Positions 44,662 to 56,504 of a stretch of 64,000 nt of DNA are shown here, piece after piece. Under the pieces are notes generated by a model, which saw only the letters and a program-made list of their open reading frames with translations, searched no databases and was not told the origin of the DNA. The translations under genes and the position numbers were made by a program. Each line of letters begins with the position of its first letter. The stretch's first letter is position 1. Origin of the DNA: Patiria miniata (Eukaryota > Echinodermata > Asteroidea > Valvatida > Asterinidae); NCBI RefSeq assembly GCF_015706575.1, contig NW_024037067.1:8073909-8137908 (forward strand), written 5' to 3'.

Positions 44662-45479
44662 AAAAATTTATCGACAGAACCATAGATCCGATTGGGTTGA
44701 AACGTTGTACATACATAGATAGGAGCGTGTTATTGATAAAACCAAAATATTGGGGAAAAGCCCGATGTTCTGTTCACCAAACAGACATAGACCTCTAGTT
44801 TTTCTTCTTTCTTCTTCGTTTTGTTCTCTTGTAAATCCCATGGACTTTGTACGCGTTTTTTTTTTCCGGCCGTCACTTTTGGCATTTATCTTTGTCATAC
44901 ATTCCTGACGGTTACCAAAGGCATATAGTGCAAAGTTGTGTCCCAAAGAGTGACGTCATGATGACGTTGTCACGTGTCACATGACGTCATCTTAAACGTG
45001 CATATTTTAAAGTCCATATATAGATAACTTTAACTCCGATCGGGTTGAAACTCGGTATGTACTTATACCAGGATGTGTTATAGGTAAAAATTGAGGTGAT
45101 GTCGTCATGACGTCATTATGTTATTTTATGTAGATTTTTGAGGTTTTAAAGATTATCACCATATCTATCTCTCGAACCCGACATGCTAATTTCAATTTTT
45201 CCCACGGCGGTGTGAAACACGAAGTATGCTAGAGTTGCTTATGTAGGTGGATGGGTGGGTTAACACTTTACTCCGACATATATTGTAATGATACAACACA
45301 AGTATTACAGCTTTGCATTCAAAGACCGGTTTTTGCAAACACTGTCGCTTGCGTCCAAATTGCATATGTTTTGCATATTAGATCACGCCCCATCCCTTTT
45401 GTTTTCTGTACTCTCGAGGTACCGGTAAGGTTTATAATTTGTTCATAGCATATTTAAGTCTTATTACATATTTTGGTGA

Positions 45480-45600
45480 CATATTTATCGAATGTGTTAT
45501 CTTTCTGTGTACCTGATATATTTTATGTATTGATGTATTTCTCTAAAGGAGTATGAAATAAATGTCTTCTTGAAATGAATTGAAAAATTGAACTGTACGG
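45480..45600 (+). repeat. Possible LINE 3' terminus
   Basis: TATGAAATAAATGTCTTC followed by TTGAAATGAATTGAAAAATTG resembles a plus-strand CR1/L2-like 3' end with a decayed tail. Confidence 0.35.
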
Positions 45601-45699
45601 CCGCGAATTCTCTTTGCCCAAACTCCATCCATGTATACATGGTTTTGAAACGCCCTCTTCGAAACTTTTGTGATACCTACGCAGGTATATATTGCCATG

Positions 45700-45880
45700 A
45701 ATGTCCAGGATTTGTGCGATAGCTTAGTCGGTAGTGTCGTGATTTTGTACCGGGAGGGATTGTTGTGGGTTCGAGTCACCGTTTTGTACTCGAATTTAGT
45801 TTCTTTTCTAATCTGAGAATTTGGAGGTTTTTTTTAAAGGGAAATAAAGTCCGAATTTCAATACGTTCGAATTTATTTAT
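45700..45880 (+). mobile_element. tRNA-like SINE head with A and B boxes
   Basis: TAGCTTAGTCGG (45,720-45,731) matches an internal Pol III A box and GGTTCGAGTCA (45,768-45,778) a B box, at normal tRNA-like spacing. The flanks do not form an acceptor stem, so it is not a functional tRNA. The 3' extent is uncertain. Confidence 0.6.
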
Positions 45881-46856
45881 TATTTCTTTTTATTCTAATT
45901 TGATATTTTTTCCCTCATGTTTTTAAGAGAAGTCAAACCAAACCGCCCATGCAGATGTCGTATGGGACCAAAAAAAAATCGCGGTGTGGCCCGGGTGCAC
46001 GGTAGTCTGAGTATCACCCGTTATCCACGGAACCAAGTCCTGTACAACGTCTGATATGTCTAGACATGCAGATATATGTAAGCCGCGCGCCAGCCAATCG
46101 GAGTCGACATTACTAAACCGTGACGTCATTTCATTCCCAAATCAGGACTAAATCGGGGCGCATATCGCGTAACAAGATACAGAGCGCGTGACACTTTTTT
46201 TTATCCATTGTCTATAACGCGCAACGGATGAATGACCAAAGACCCGATAGAGAAAGCGCCCACTAATTGGTCAAAATCTAGGAGGTCAAGAGGCGGGGTG
46301 TTGCCCAGCGAATCTACTCACACATCATAGACCATGTCTTTCGCCATGGTCTATTACATAGACTAGGTGCATGGACGGTGCTGTATAGCCGTCTTCGCAC
46401 GTTACCCGACCGCCATGGGGTGTACCACTCGGTACTTGTTTTGTATTAGGTTTGTTAGGTAATAAATCTTTGCAAGCACAACATTTTGAAACATGTCTGA
46501 CGTCACGATGACGTCATCAAAATGCGATTTTTCAAAACACATATATAGGTAAGTCTGATTGTCTTATAACTTGGTGGGTAAACACTGTTACTAATATGCA
46601 AATCCTGCGGTGACGTCACGATGACGTCATTGTTATTGGTTGATTTTTTCTATCTTTTTGAATATGCAAAATTTTATTCCACTTACAAAATTGTACACTT
46701 CCGTTCATCCGATTGACTTCAAACTTGTTACAACCAAGACCACAATGAAAACTGTGCACTTAATTGTGGTATTTAAACTAACGGTCTGATGGGTTCAGCA
46801 TTTTGTATAAACGTAGTCTGACACGTGTCGTGAAAGCCGGGGAAGGTCTTAACTTT

Positions 46857-47456
46857 GCGTGTTGAATCTGATAACTTAATTGATAATATTAATAGATATA
46901 ATACTTTATTCAAGCAAATTCACACGTAGAATACCAAGTATACACTCGGATAAAATGTACTGACGAACCTTTACAAAAACAAATAAAACCTTTACAAAAA
47001 CAAACAAACAAACAAACAGGACATAGGATAGTGAAGGGCTGCCTAGATAATATATAGCTTCATTGCACAATTGCGCTTATATATTGTATGTAACGTATTA
47101 AATGCGTTTGTCTGTCTGTTATTCGTGTCCTGTTTAAAATGCTGACAGCGATCCATGTCGGCATCGCTGTTCAGATTTTCATTTCAAAAGTACAAAAATT
47201 AAGCGTCCAGTTTCTGTCACTTAATAAACTTAAACTGACGTGCACGTGAATCTTTCCAGGCTCAATACAAACTTCATTATAGACTGTTTTATTACTAGCT
47301 TTTAAAATTATGTAAAACTATTCTGTGAAATTATTGTGTCCATTGTTAAAAATCATCACAAATTTGCACCGACATCTACCCATGGTGACTGTTGCTATTC
47401 ATATCCGACTGTTCTTCTCGTTCAGGGTCGAACCGTCGTGATCTGTTGTTATTTAT
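46857..47456 (+). repeat. Left arm of the 46.9-kb TIR element
   Basis: Shared with the right arm: GACAGAAACTGGACGCT (inverted), AAACGCATTTAATACGTTAC (inverted) and the GATGCCGACATGG segment (inverted). Confidence 0.92.
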
Positions 47457-48363
47457 AGTCGGACTTCCTATTATCTCGGCATCCCTATTATCGCGGCATG
47501 GGAAATTTCTCTTTTTGCGTTGCCAAAACTCCTTCAAGTGGCGATTTTTGTCCAGTTCACCAGTCATTAAGTACTTTTTTGCCGAGTTGTATAAAAAGGA
47601 TGATTAAAAAATGTTGTGTCTTTCGGGACTTTCAACGATTTTCAATAAATAATAACGTTTTCCAAAACTTGCAAATTTTCCCTCACCGTGTCTGTTAAAA
47701 GGTACCGTCTATGTTTTAACATAAATCTTTAATGGTGCTCTGTCCATGAAAGTTCCATTGTCTGGTTCCCATTCTTCAGCTGCAAATGTATAATGAAGAA
47801 GAAGGATGATATTTGCAACGCGAAATCGTAACAACTTTTAAAGGATCCAAATAAGCACAGTGCGTTAACAAAAATAAAACGGCACACCGTTTAAAGTGAA
47901 TGGCGCCCCCAATTGCCAATCAGTAGACTTGCCTCAATGATTTGTGTTCTCCTTTTGGGGGAAGGGCAGGGTCTTAAGAAATCATCCTGCACACATAGTC
48001 TTTATTAATCAACTTAAACTTACAGGGAAAATATCAGACTTTATTCAGGGGATGTTTTGGTCAAAAATTAACTATGAATAAAAATAGTTGAGATCATTAT
48101 TTAAACCACTTCCCGCATACCGCGATAATATATGGAGTCCACCTCCGTTCGCACAGTCCAAGCATGTCTATTTTCACAGGCATCGTACACGGAATAAACC
48201 ACACCACCGTCGGATTTGTTTTATATCAATTTGAAAAGGAAGAGTTATACTACACAAAAGACGTACAGGACAATTCGGGAAGGTTAGTGGGCAATCTCTA
48301 TTCCGAACGAGAAACGTAATAAGTACCGCGATAATATGGCAACCCATCCTACATGCTACGCGT

Positions 48364-49575
48364 ACGGTTCACCTCATTCAGGCTTTCTGTAATCCAACCG
48401 TGGTGGTCTCTTGTTCCTTAAAATCCATCAGTTCACCTCATTCAGGCTTTCTGTCATCCAACCGTCGTGGTCTCTTGTTCTTTATAGTCTGACGATTCAC
48501 CTCATTCAGGCTTTCTGTCATCCAACCGTCGTGGTCTCTTGTTCTTTATAATCCGACGGTTCACTTCATTCAAGCTTTCTGTCATCCACCCGTCGTGGTC
48601 TCTTGTTCTTTATAATCAGACGGTTCACCTCATTTAGGCTTTCTGTCATCCAACCGTCGTGGTCTCTTGTTCTTTATAGTCCGACGGCTCACCTCATTCA
48701 GGCTTTCTGTCATCCAACCGTCGAGGTCTCTTGTTCTTTATAATCCGACGGTTCACTTCATTCAAGCTTTCTGTCATCCAACCGTCGTGGTCTCTTGTTC
48801 TTTATAATCAGACGGTTCACCTCATTCAGGCTTTCTGTCATCCAACCGTCGAGGTCTCTTGTTCTTTATAGTCCGACGGCTCACCTCATTCAGGGTTTCT
48901 GTCATCCAACCGTGGTGGTCTCTTGTTCCTTAAAATCCATCAGTTCACCTCATTCAGGCTTTCTGTCATCCAACCGTCGAGGTCTCTTGTTCTTTATAAT
49001 CCGACGGTTCACCTATTCAGGGTTTCTGTCATCCAACCGTCGTGGTCTCTTGTTCCTTATAATCCAACGGTTCACCTCATTCAGGCTTTCTGTCATACAA
49101 CCGTCGTGGTCTCTTGTTCCTTATAATCCATTCAACCGTCGTGGTCTCTTGTTCTTTATAATCCGACGGCTCACCTCATTCAAGCTTTCTGTCATACAAC
49201 CGTCGTGGTCTCTTGTTCCTTATAAACCGACGGTTCACCTCATTCAGGTTTTCTGTCGTACACCCGTCATGGTCTCTTGTTCTTTATAATTCGACGGCTA
49301 ACCTCATTCAAGCTTTCTGTCATCCACCCGTCGTGGTCTCTTGTTCTTTATAATTCGACGGTTCACCTCATTCAGGCTTTCTGTCATCCAACCGTCGTGG
49401 TCTCTTGTTCTTTATAATCAGACGGCTCACCTCATTCAAGCTGTCTGTCATTCAACCGTCGTGGTCTCTTGTTCCTTATAAACCGACGGTTCACCTCATT
49501 CAGGTTTTCTGTCGTACACCCGTCGTGGTCTCTTGTTCTTTATAATCCGATGGTTCACCTCATTCAGGTTTTCTT
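48364..49575. repeat. Minisatellite, 64-bp monomer, ~19 copies
   Basis: The monomer CCTCATTCAGGCTTTCTGTC... ATCCAACCGTCGTGGTCTCT recurs every 64 bp (for example 48,436 and 48,500), with a few shortened units (near 49,015 and 49,130). Its AACCGTCGTGGTCTCTTGTT part resembles AACCGTCGTGATCTGTTGTT at the inner end of the left arm (47,430), so the array may derive from the arm. Confidence 0.96.
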
Positions 49576-49641
49576 ATTGTTCACGACTATCCAAAGACTA
49601 AATAATATCAAGAAAGCCTAAAAGAGGTGAATCGAAGCATG

Positions 49642-50253
49642 TAAATAACAACAGATCACAACTGTTTGACCCTGAACGAGAAGAACAGTCAAATATGAAT
49701 AGCAACAGTCACCGTGGACAGATGTCGGTGCAAATTTCTGATGATTTTTAACCATGGACACAATTATTTCACAGAATAGTTTTACATAATTTTAAAAGCT
49801 AGTAATAAAACAGTAGTTATCATTCAATTTCCCAATTATACCATGAAAATTGTATTGAGCCTGGAAAGACTACACGTCCAAGTCAGTTTACGTTTAAGTG
49901 ACAGAAACTGGACGCTAAATTTGTGTGCTTTTGAAATGAAAACCTGATCTGCGATGCCGACATGGGTCGCTGCCAGCGTTTTAAATATGACACGAACAGA
50001 CAAACGCATTTAATACGTTACATACAATATACGAGGTGCAATTGTGCAGTGCAGCTGTATGTATTATTATCTGGGCAGCCCTTCTATATCCTATGTCCTT
50101 TGTGTTTGTTGTTGTCTTCCTTTGATCCCCCCCCCCTATTTTCGTCAGTACAGTTTATCCGATCGTTGTACTTTGTATTCTATTATGTGTGAATTTGCCT
50201 GAATAAAATGATAATTATATTTATTACCTATTAAGTTATCAGATTCAACACGC
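49642..50253 (-). repeat. Right arm of the 46.9-kb TIR element
   Basis: Inverted partner of 46,857-47,456, ending GATTCAACACGC at 50,253. Confidence 0.92.
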
Positions 50254-52377
50254 TATTCCTCGTACATTACCAGAGGTATACAAGAGAGAAAAAGCTGCAT
50301 CGCTAGTTAATTTGAATAAATCGATCCATGCTGAATATGTAACAAATCTTGGCACTGGTACTAATAAAAGCCTAATGTAAGAACGGCCGTCATCTGGCCA
50401 ACGATTGGATGGGGCCCCGGTCACGTATGTTTCAGCCCCATAGACCGTGCGTGCATTTAGTTGTCTTCTCACGCATGCGCAATGGTTTCCTCCGCGTCGT
50501 CGGCTTGCAAACTGCGGTAGCAGACGACGCACTGAACGATTGTCTGGTTTTCATGTCTTAAAATGTATCCTTCTCAAACGTACTTAAAAGATTATTCAAA
50601 CAAAAAATTATCAGTAGACCAAGTGAACAAAGATATAAATTGTCTCTACAGTGTGGTAACGGCGCTAAAAACCTTTTCAAATATTAAAAAAAAAATAATT
50701 ATGGACAAAAAACGTACAAAATGAAAAGGAAAAACATCGTTCGATTTTGAGTTTGGTTTACACATTTTGACAATTTGCCGGGTTTACCTTAGATCAGCCG
50801 TAGTACCATCGGAAAGGATGATAGATTATTAACATTTTACAGGTGATTTGATGTAAGAAGGAAACCTGTAGCTTATAAAAATCGTCATTTTTCGAGTAAA
50901 CCCATTTTGAAAGCTTCGTGCACAAATACACTGGTCCCAGTACCCTCTGACCCTCTGTGATCGTACTTAACTGCATCTCAGGGCCGGGAACCAGTCAGTT
51001 GTAAATCGTTTCAGTTAAATGTATACATTTATTTGCCAACGCGTCGAAAGATTACAAACGAAGCGCCGCGGCGCGTGGCGCGTGGCTAGCCATGTTTACG
51101 GGCCAGATTCCCGTAGGGTCTGTGTACAGGTACGTGCACACTGACGTTACATTCAACGAAAAAACGTATAACGTGAGACCTTACTTTTCTCATTGAAACG
51201 GTTTCCGACTTAAATGATATTTATACATCGCACTTTCCGTGGCATCTTTTACCATTTTTCAGTGAAGACAAGTTTACAATTACTCGGCAAAACTGAAAAA
51301 TTATCCCCTAAACTGTCGCCTGTTTTGAATTTGTGACCCAATATTTTCGTACTACACGACACGGAAAAACAAAAAAAATACATCAAATACTCTCTCCTTT
51401 TTTGCGCTAAGGTTTGCAAAAGTGACTTTGATTGCCTTAAATTCCTGTCCACGTGGAAAGAAAAATTTATCAAAGTTCTTCGAGCGTGATGTTGACCGAT
51501 ACTTCAGTGGGTCAAACTGCGACCGCAGGCATCCATGTTTGCTGATTATCAGTATTTCATATTTTGAGTGCGCATGCGCGCAAACTAAATGAGCGGCTGA
51601 AACATACGTGCGGTGGGAGGGCCGTATTGTTCTGCACGGCTTTTTATTGGATAGGATACGTATACCGTCTACCATGCGGCACGAACCGTCTAAAACGAAA
51701 GAACACAATGCACGTATAATGGCGCAAACTGGAGTCTTGAAAAAACATACACTAGACACAAAGATCCACATGCGTAGTCAGCGTTCATATCCGCATTTAT
51801 CTTACACACTGTGATTTGAGTTTCGGCCGTTGGTATTGTATTGTGCCACTTAATTTAGTATGGTTAGGATAAAATGACTTCTGCTCAGTTTAACCGTGCC
51901 TTTTTGGACAAATGTTGTTGTATTATGAATTTCGCCATTAAAAATGCGATACACATTTTTGGATACACATGTAAGGGTTGGATACGAGTACGTTTACAAA
52001 ATTGCAGAAAAGCCCCGTGTTCGAACAGACAAAGACCTCTATTTATTTTTTTCTCGTTGTGAAGCAAGCCCCTGTTAATTTATCGACCCATTCGGTCGAT
52101 CAGACGATGTCGATCGCGCTGCCACCAGTCTAATATCTTTTCTTTCTAAATCATGGCTCTGGAAGATTTAAAGGTACTAAGTAAAGTCGGAGATATCCTA
52201 CAGAATCGACCCATTGCGCAACGCAATCGACCGATCGCGCTGGTCGTCCGATTGCGCCCAACACCCCAAGTGGGTCACTTAATTACTTTGAGGACTATAT
52301 CGTAAATGAAGTTTTGCCTGGGACATTGTTCTTGCTAAATCTTAGCCCATCCAATTTTACTCGTGTTTAAATTTCAG
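50254..52377. other. Remainder of first intron, no exon recognised
   Basis: It contains short GC-rich palindromic stretches (51,063-51,090) and a member of the dispersed AAAGCCC...AGACCTCTA family near 52,010-52,045. It ends in the polypyrimidine/AG acceptor at 52,370-52,377. Confidence 0.45.
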
Positions 52378-53115
52378 CTTCGGACTTGGAACCAATTCTG
52401 GACATACCCTTCGGCCAAAGGAGTGACGTCACTCCGTGCGAGAATAACCAAGGTATAAACGAGTCGTATCGAGTTGTAGGAACTCCTCAAAAGGTTCCTG
52501 GCCCAGGGCTAGTGGAGCAACCATGCGCAGTGCACTCACCGGTTGGGTCATACTTAGATCTTGGAGACTTTGCAGGGAGCTGTGTCTCAGACCCTGGACT
52601 GTGTGAGTCTAAAAGTATGACTTGGTCAATTTGGTTGAAAATTGACACACCTGTGAACAAAAACGACTGGTATTACTTGAGCTCTGGCGGACAGACTCAT
52701 CTTGCCAGTGGTATAGCTTTAATGTATGTAGACAGCTCTCAGAGATTCTGGATTCTGGCAAAGTCCGAACTAAAGTATTTTCAATATAAATATGACAAAA
52801 GTAAGATACCGCTGGACAAGTGGTTCCATCTCGCATTCACGGCGGACTTGTCAGGCACGAGGAGCATAGACGTGCAATTATTTGTCAATGGGGAGATGGT
52901 CAATGCGGACGAGACTAACAACCCAACTACAACAACTCAATCGGACAAATGCACTCATCTTTACATCGGCATGTCAAATACATGTATGCCAAATACATGT
53001 ACAATCAGTGACGTTTACAGGTACAGTGGCTCTGCGGCATACAGTAATCTGGTTGTGTTTGACGGTCTTCTGAGGTCACAACAGATAGCAAACCTGTACA
53101 AGTGTGGAACTATTG
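52378..53115 (+). CDS. LamG/concanavalin-A-like domain exon of the lectin-like gene
   Basis: Acceptor TTTCAG precedes 52,378 and donor GTACGT follows 53,115. The exon is 738 nt, phase 1 at both ends. It encodes an entire LamG-type jelly-roll: SYLDLGDF (start of the sandwich), MTWSIWLKI, a SSGGQTHLASG loop, LDKWFHLAFTAD, VQLFVNGEMV and YSNLVVFDGLLRSQQIANLY (last strand and helix). Cysteines at CVSDPGLC and CMPNTC probably form disulfides. Such domains bind carbohydrate or protein ligands outside the cell. The single-exon, phase-symmetric layout fits exon shuffling. The frame is intact. Confidence 0.9.
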
Positions 53116-53610
53116 GTACGTATACCGTTTAATACCTGAATTTGATACAGTTTGTGGCGTTTAATAAGATATTACCAGGAAATGTATCCGATCTGTCGAC
53201 AAACAAAATGGAGGTTAGCTTTCTTGCGAAAGATGTTGATACATTGTTGTTGTTTGTTATTGTTGCTGTTGGTGATGATGTTGCTGTTATGTTGTTGCTG
53301 TCATTGCTGTAGTGTTGTTGTTGCTCAGTGTTGTTTTTGCTGACGTTACTTTTGCTGCTGTGGTGGTTGTGGTGGTTACTTTTGTTATAACCACAACCAC
53401 CACGACCACAACAGCCACAACGGCTGTTGTGGTCGTGGTGGTTGTGGTTGTACTTGTAGGGGTAGTTGTAATTGTTATGGTGCTGGTGGATGTGGCTGTT
53501 GTGGTTGTTTTTGTGGTGGTAATTGTGGTTGTGGTTATGGTGGTTTGTTGTGGGTTGGTGTTGTTTGCACTTCATGAGCTTCGTACTTTCCTTGTTTTAT
53601 CTTTGTGTAG
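53116..53610. repeat. Intron with GTT/GTG low-complexity sequence and a 28-bp perfect palindrome
   Basis: Simple TTGTTG/GTGGTTGTGG sequence fills the intron. 53,389-53,416 and 53,422-53,449 are perfectly complementary 28-nt arms around a 5-nt ACAAC loop. The right arm precedes the Ig exon acceptor (TTTGTGTAG, ending 53,610). Confidence 0.95.
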
Positions 53611-53908
53611 ATTGGCGCCCTAGGATTACCAACTTCACAATGACCCACGACAGCCTCACTGACGGGCCAATCCGTTTTGAATGCACGGCCGACGGTGACG
53701 TCATCACGTGGAGTTTACTACGTGGAGAATTTGGCAGCCGCAGCGGGCGCCAGCTACACAATTCAAGCAGTGAATGTTTCTGGATGCGTCATTCACTCGA
53801 CTCTTGTGATTGATCACAACCACGGCTTGCCGCTTGAGAGCGCTCTAGTGGCCTGCACGGCGCATTCGTTTCGTCTACGCGACAATGCGTCTATGTTCAT
53901 CTATCAAG
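53611..53908 (+). pseudogene. Ig-like exon, right copy, frameshifted by a 26-bp deletion
   Basis: After the acceptor TTTGTGTAG the exon opens in phase 1: WRPRITNFTMTHD, then GPIRFECTADGDVITWSLL, with the first Ig cysteine and the tryptophan. At about 53,721 it lacks 26 bp present in the left copy (around position 33). The frame then runs through RGEFGSRSGRQ to a TGA at 53,811-53,813 instead of reaching the second cysteine. Its length of 298 nt breaks the 324-nt phase-symmetric cassette. The join leaves ACGTGGAG twice (53,706 and 53,720 regions), compatible with deletion by slippage or template switching. Either this gene copy is disabled, this is a null allele, or it is a sequence error. Confidence 0.75.
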
Positions 53909-55462
53909 GTATTCCACATAATGAGCTTTACGGACAACTTTTTCACTTATTGAGTGTGCCAAACCACTCTCTGGATCTGTTAGGATTAATCTTTCTTTTT
54001 CTTTTTTTTCTGCACAGCACGTTTCCGCGGGTTTTCTTCCTAAACGGTTTTGATATGAACTTGTAACTTTAAATATAAATCGACCCTCATCCCAACTGGT
54101 GCGTATTACTCTGACGTCATTATGACGTCATAAGGTGTCAAATTACAAGCGATTTTAGCTGAAAAGTGACCAATTTCGTTCATCAATAACTCTTGAACAA
54201 AGTAATCAATGATGTTTGTATTCTGTAATCTCGTTCATCTATAACTCTTGAACAAAGTAATCAATGATGTTTGTATTCTGTAATCAGATAGACCATTAAT
54301 TGATAAACATTTTTGTCGTGTACGTAAACTCGCTTGACCTTTACTTCGGGGTCTAGCGGACGGTCAAAGATAGGTGAATTCAAAATGAAGACGTTAGCCT
54401 GAAATCAAAACAAAGCAATTTTTTTTCTTAACGGTTTATGGTATATCACAAAACCTTGTGTGAACTTGTACCATGTTACGAAGATGTTATAATTTTTGTT
54501 ACGGCATCATGACGTCATCGGGTATCAAATTACAAGCGATTTAAGGGCAAATTTTGACAAAATAGTTTGCGTTATATCTTTTGAACTAAATAGAGTATCG
54601 TGTTCCTTTTTTTCGTGAGGTTGTAGACTATGCCGTGAGAAACATTTCGTGTTCCCGGACACAAAACCGCTTGACCTTTACTTCCAGTGTTACTGGAAGT
54701 GCAATAAAACTGAATATAACTAAGAAACGGAAGCATTCTACTACAAACATATATTTTATGAAGTTGTTAAGTACGGAATGCCAGACACAAAAACAGTGTG
54801 ATGAAGTCATCAACCGAAAGGGCGCCTCCTAGCGGCACATAAAATAGTGTTTCTTTTCTTTAATTTTAAAACCATAGTTTTCAATTTTACCAAATCACCC
54901 CTTGATACTCTTTGATTAACCACAGATAACTTGGCAAGGTTTAAAATTCATGATGGATTAGAATTCAGAGCGGAAGTTACTTCTATTAGAATTAGCCAAC
55001 GATCAAATTTTAAATTTAATTCTATAATTTGATCCATGTCGTATATCTTAGCGTAAATAACGATACCATTACAATGTTCACCTTTTGCGTCCAAATACTG
55101 TGACGTCATCAAACCGGAAGTTCGGTGTGATGAATACATACACTAAGTCTTATATTTTCCATATTTTCATACGTTATATAACTTCACAATGAACATCCCC
55201 TCCGAACTAAATCAGTATCCACTTCCTGTTTTTACTAATGACGTTATCAAGCCAGAAATAACTTGCATGTGAACGTAGAATGTTTACTGAATTTCATCAC
55301 ACCGTTAAAGATGCATATTTTAAACAAAATAATTGATTGTCCTGGAAATGATTTATTTTCGTGATCCTTTGTTCTTACATAAAAATATTCAAAAATTCAT
55401 AAGGTTTGATGAGATTTGAAGGTTTGCATGGTGGAAAGATACTAAGACAAGATAAGTTTAAG
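53909..55462. other. Intron, right copy of 246-1,799
   Basis: Same contents as the left copy: TGACGTCA motifs near 54,113, 54,126, 54,510 and 55,101, and the 55-bp tandem duplication. No gene. Confidence 0.6.
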
Positions 55463-56504
55463 GTAGCAACATGTCAATAAATTTCTTTACAAGGATGCAA
55501 GTTGACTGAAGGACGCTGGATGATCACTGGAGCGTGTCAGTACACAGTGAGGGGGCAAAGGGGAAGGAGCGCAGGGTATAGATGACCCATAGGCGAGAAC
55601 TGAACCTAAGTTGTCCTAGGGTATAGGAGACCCATGGGACTTGGACTTGAGGATGGGGCGCCAGATTTCGCTGATGTAGAAACCGATGTCTTGGGGAACA
55701 GTGTTATGCTTGATGATCTCGATGGCTTCTCTGATGCGTCGGGGGTACCAGCGGTCGATGCTAGTGAGTAGTTCTGCTTGGCTCCAGTTGATCGGGTGGT
55801 CCTCGGTGTGGGAGTGTTTGACGATGGAAGATTTCTCGAAGTTTCCCTTCCTGCCATAGGCTTTGTGTTCATTGAGTCTGCCGTGGGGAGGTCCCTGCCA
55901 GTCTCGCCGATATACACTTTGCCACATTGACATGGAATCTTGTACACCCCAGGTCTGCATTCTGGGTCACACCGATCCTTGTGTGAAGTCAGCAGGTTCT
56001 GCATCTTCAGAGGGGCTGTGTGGAAGACTCGAATTCCATGTTTTTGGAGGATGCGTTGGATGTGATGAGAAGTGGTGCCTAAGTAAGGGAGAGTGATGGA
56101 ACTAGGGGCCCTAACTAGTTGGCTTGAGGTATTGGAGACTCTTCGGCCGGGAATGGTTCTTGGGTCTTGTGTCTTGACTTGGCTGGGCTGGTATCCGTTG
56201 CGCTGCAGTGCTGTGGTGATGTGATGGAGTTCTTGAGGTAGGTGTTCATCGTCGCAGACGTTGTACGCTCTGCGGACGAGGGCTCGGTTGACGGAGGACT
56301 TTATTCTTGGGTGGTGGAAAGAGTTGTTGTGCAGGTATCTGTCCGCGTGGGTGGGCTTGCGGTAGACACTGCGAGCAAGACTTCCGTCTGGCTTTCTGGA
56401 CACCTCAACGTCAAGGAATGAGATGTTGCCATCTCTTTCTTATTCCATGGTGAACTGAATGCTGCTGTGAAGCTTGTTGAGGTATTCCAAGAAGAGCTGG
56501 AGGT
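55463..56504 (-). pseudogene. Penelope-like retroelement fragment, right copy
   Basis: It carries the same RT end, GIY-YIG motifs, in-frame stop and GIY-YIG frameshift as 1,800-2,841. Shared damage shows that the decay preceded the large duplication. Confidence 0.85.

Larger units (their letters stand above)
41140..46720. repeat. Dispersed repeat family rich in TGACGTCA palindromes
   Basis: Several diverged copies share the order CCGGCCGTCACTT, TTTGTCATGCATCC, TGTCCCGAAGAGTGACG, TAGATTTAATCTTTGAAAAT and GGAAGTG. Copies start near 41,140, 42,683, 43,676 and 44,865, with a partial one at 46,490. TGACGTCA or one-base variants occur about 15 times (for example 41,252, 43,357, 44,350, 44,965, 46,500 and 46,620). 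Similar texture occurs at 440-1,660. Confidence 0.75.
46857..50253. mobile_element. TIR element with ~600-bp arms and a 64-bp minisatellite core (~3.4 kb)
   Basis: Inverted arms 46,857-47,456 and 49,642-50,253 begin GCGTGTTGAATCTGATAAC and match along their length with several small indels. Between them lie about 900 bp of unique DNA and a 64-bp tandem array. There is no transposase frame. I could not define a target duplication. It sits in the first intron of the lectin-like gene. Confidence 0.88.

Noticed and set aside
45711..45785. Possible tRNA gene
   Set aside because: A and B boxes are present, but the ends cannot pair as an acceptor stem and no plausible anticodon arm was seen. A SINE head is the better reading.
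48795..49289. 164-codon open frame with repeated peptide FRLSVIQPSRSLVLY
   Set aside because: It is a reading of the 64-bp minisatellite. Because 64 is not a multiple of three, the frame changes every unit, and no start, splice or domain evidence supports coding.
51352..51771. 139-codon minus-strand frame
   Set aside because: No recognisable domain, no splice context, and it lies in the intron of the lectin-like gene among similar random frames.
53129..53575. His/Asn-rich minus-strand frame of 148 codons
   Set aside because: It is antisense to the GTT/GTG simple-sequence intron between the LamG and Ig exons. Composition is set by the low-complexity repeat.
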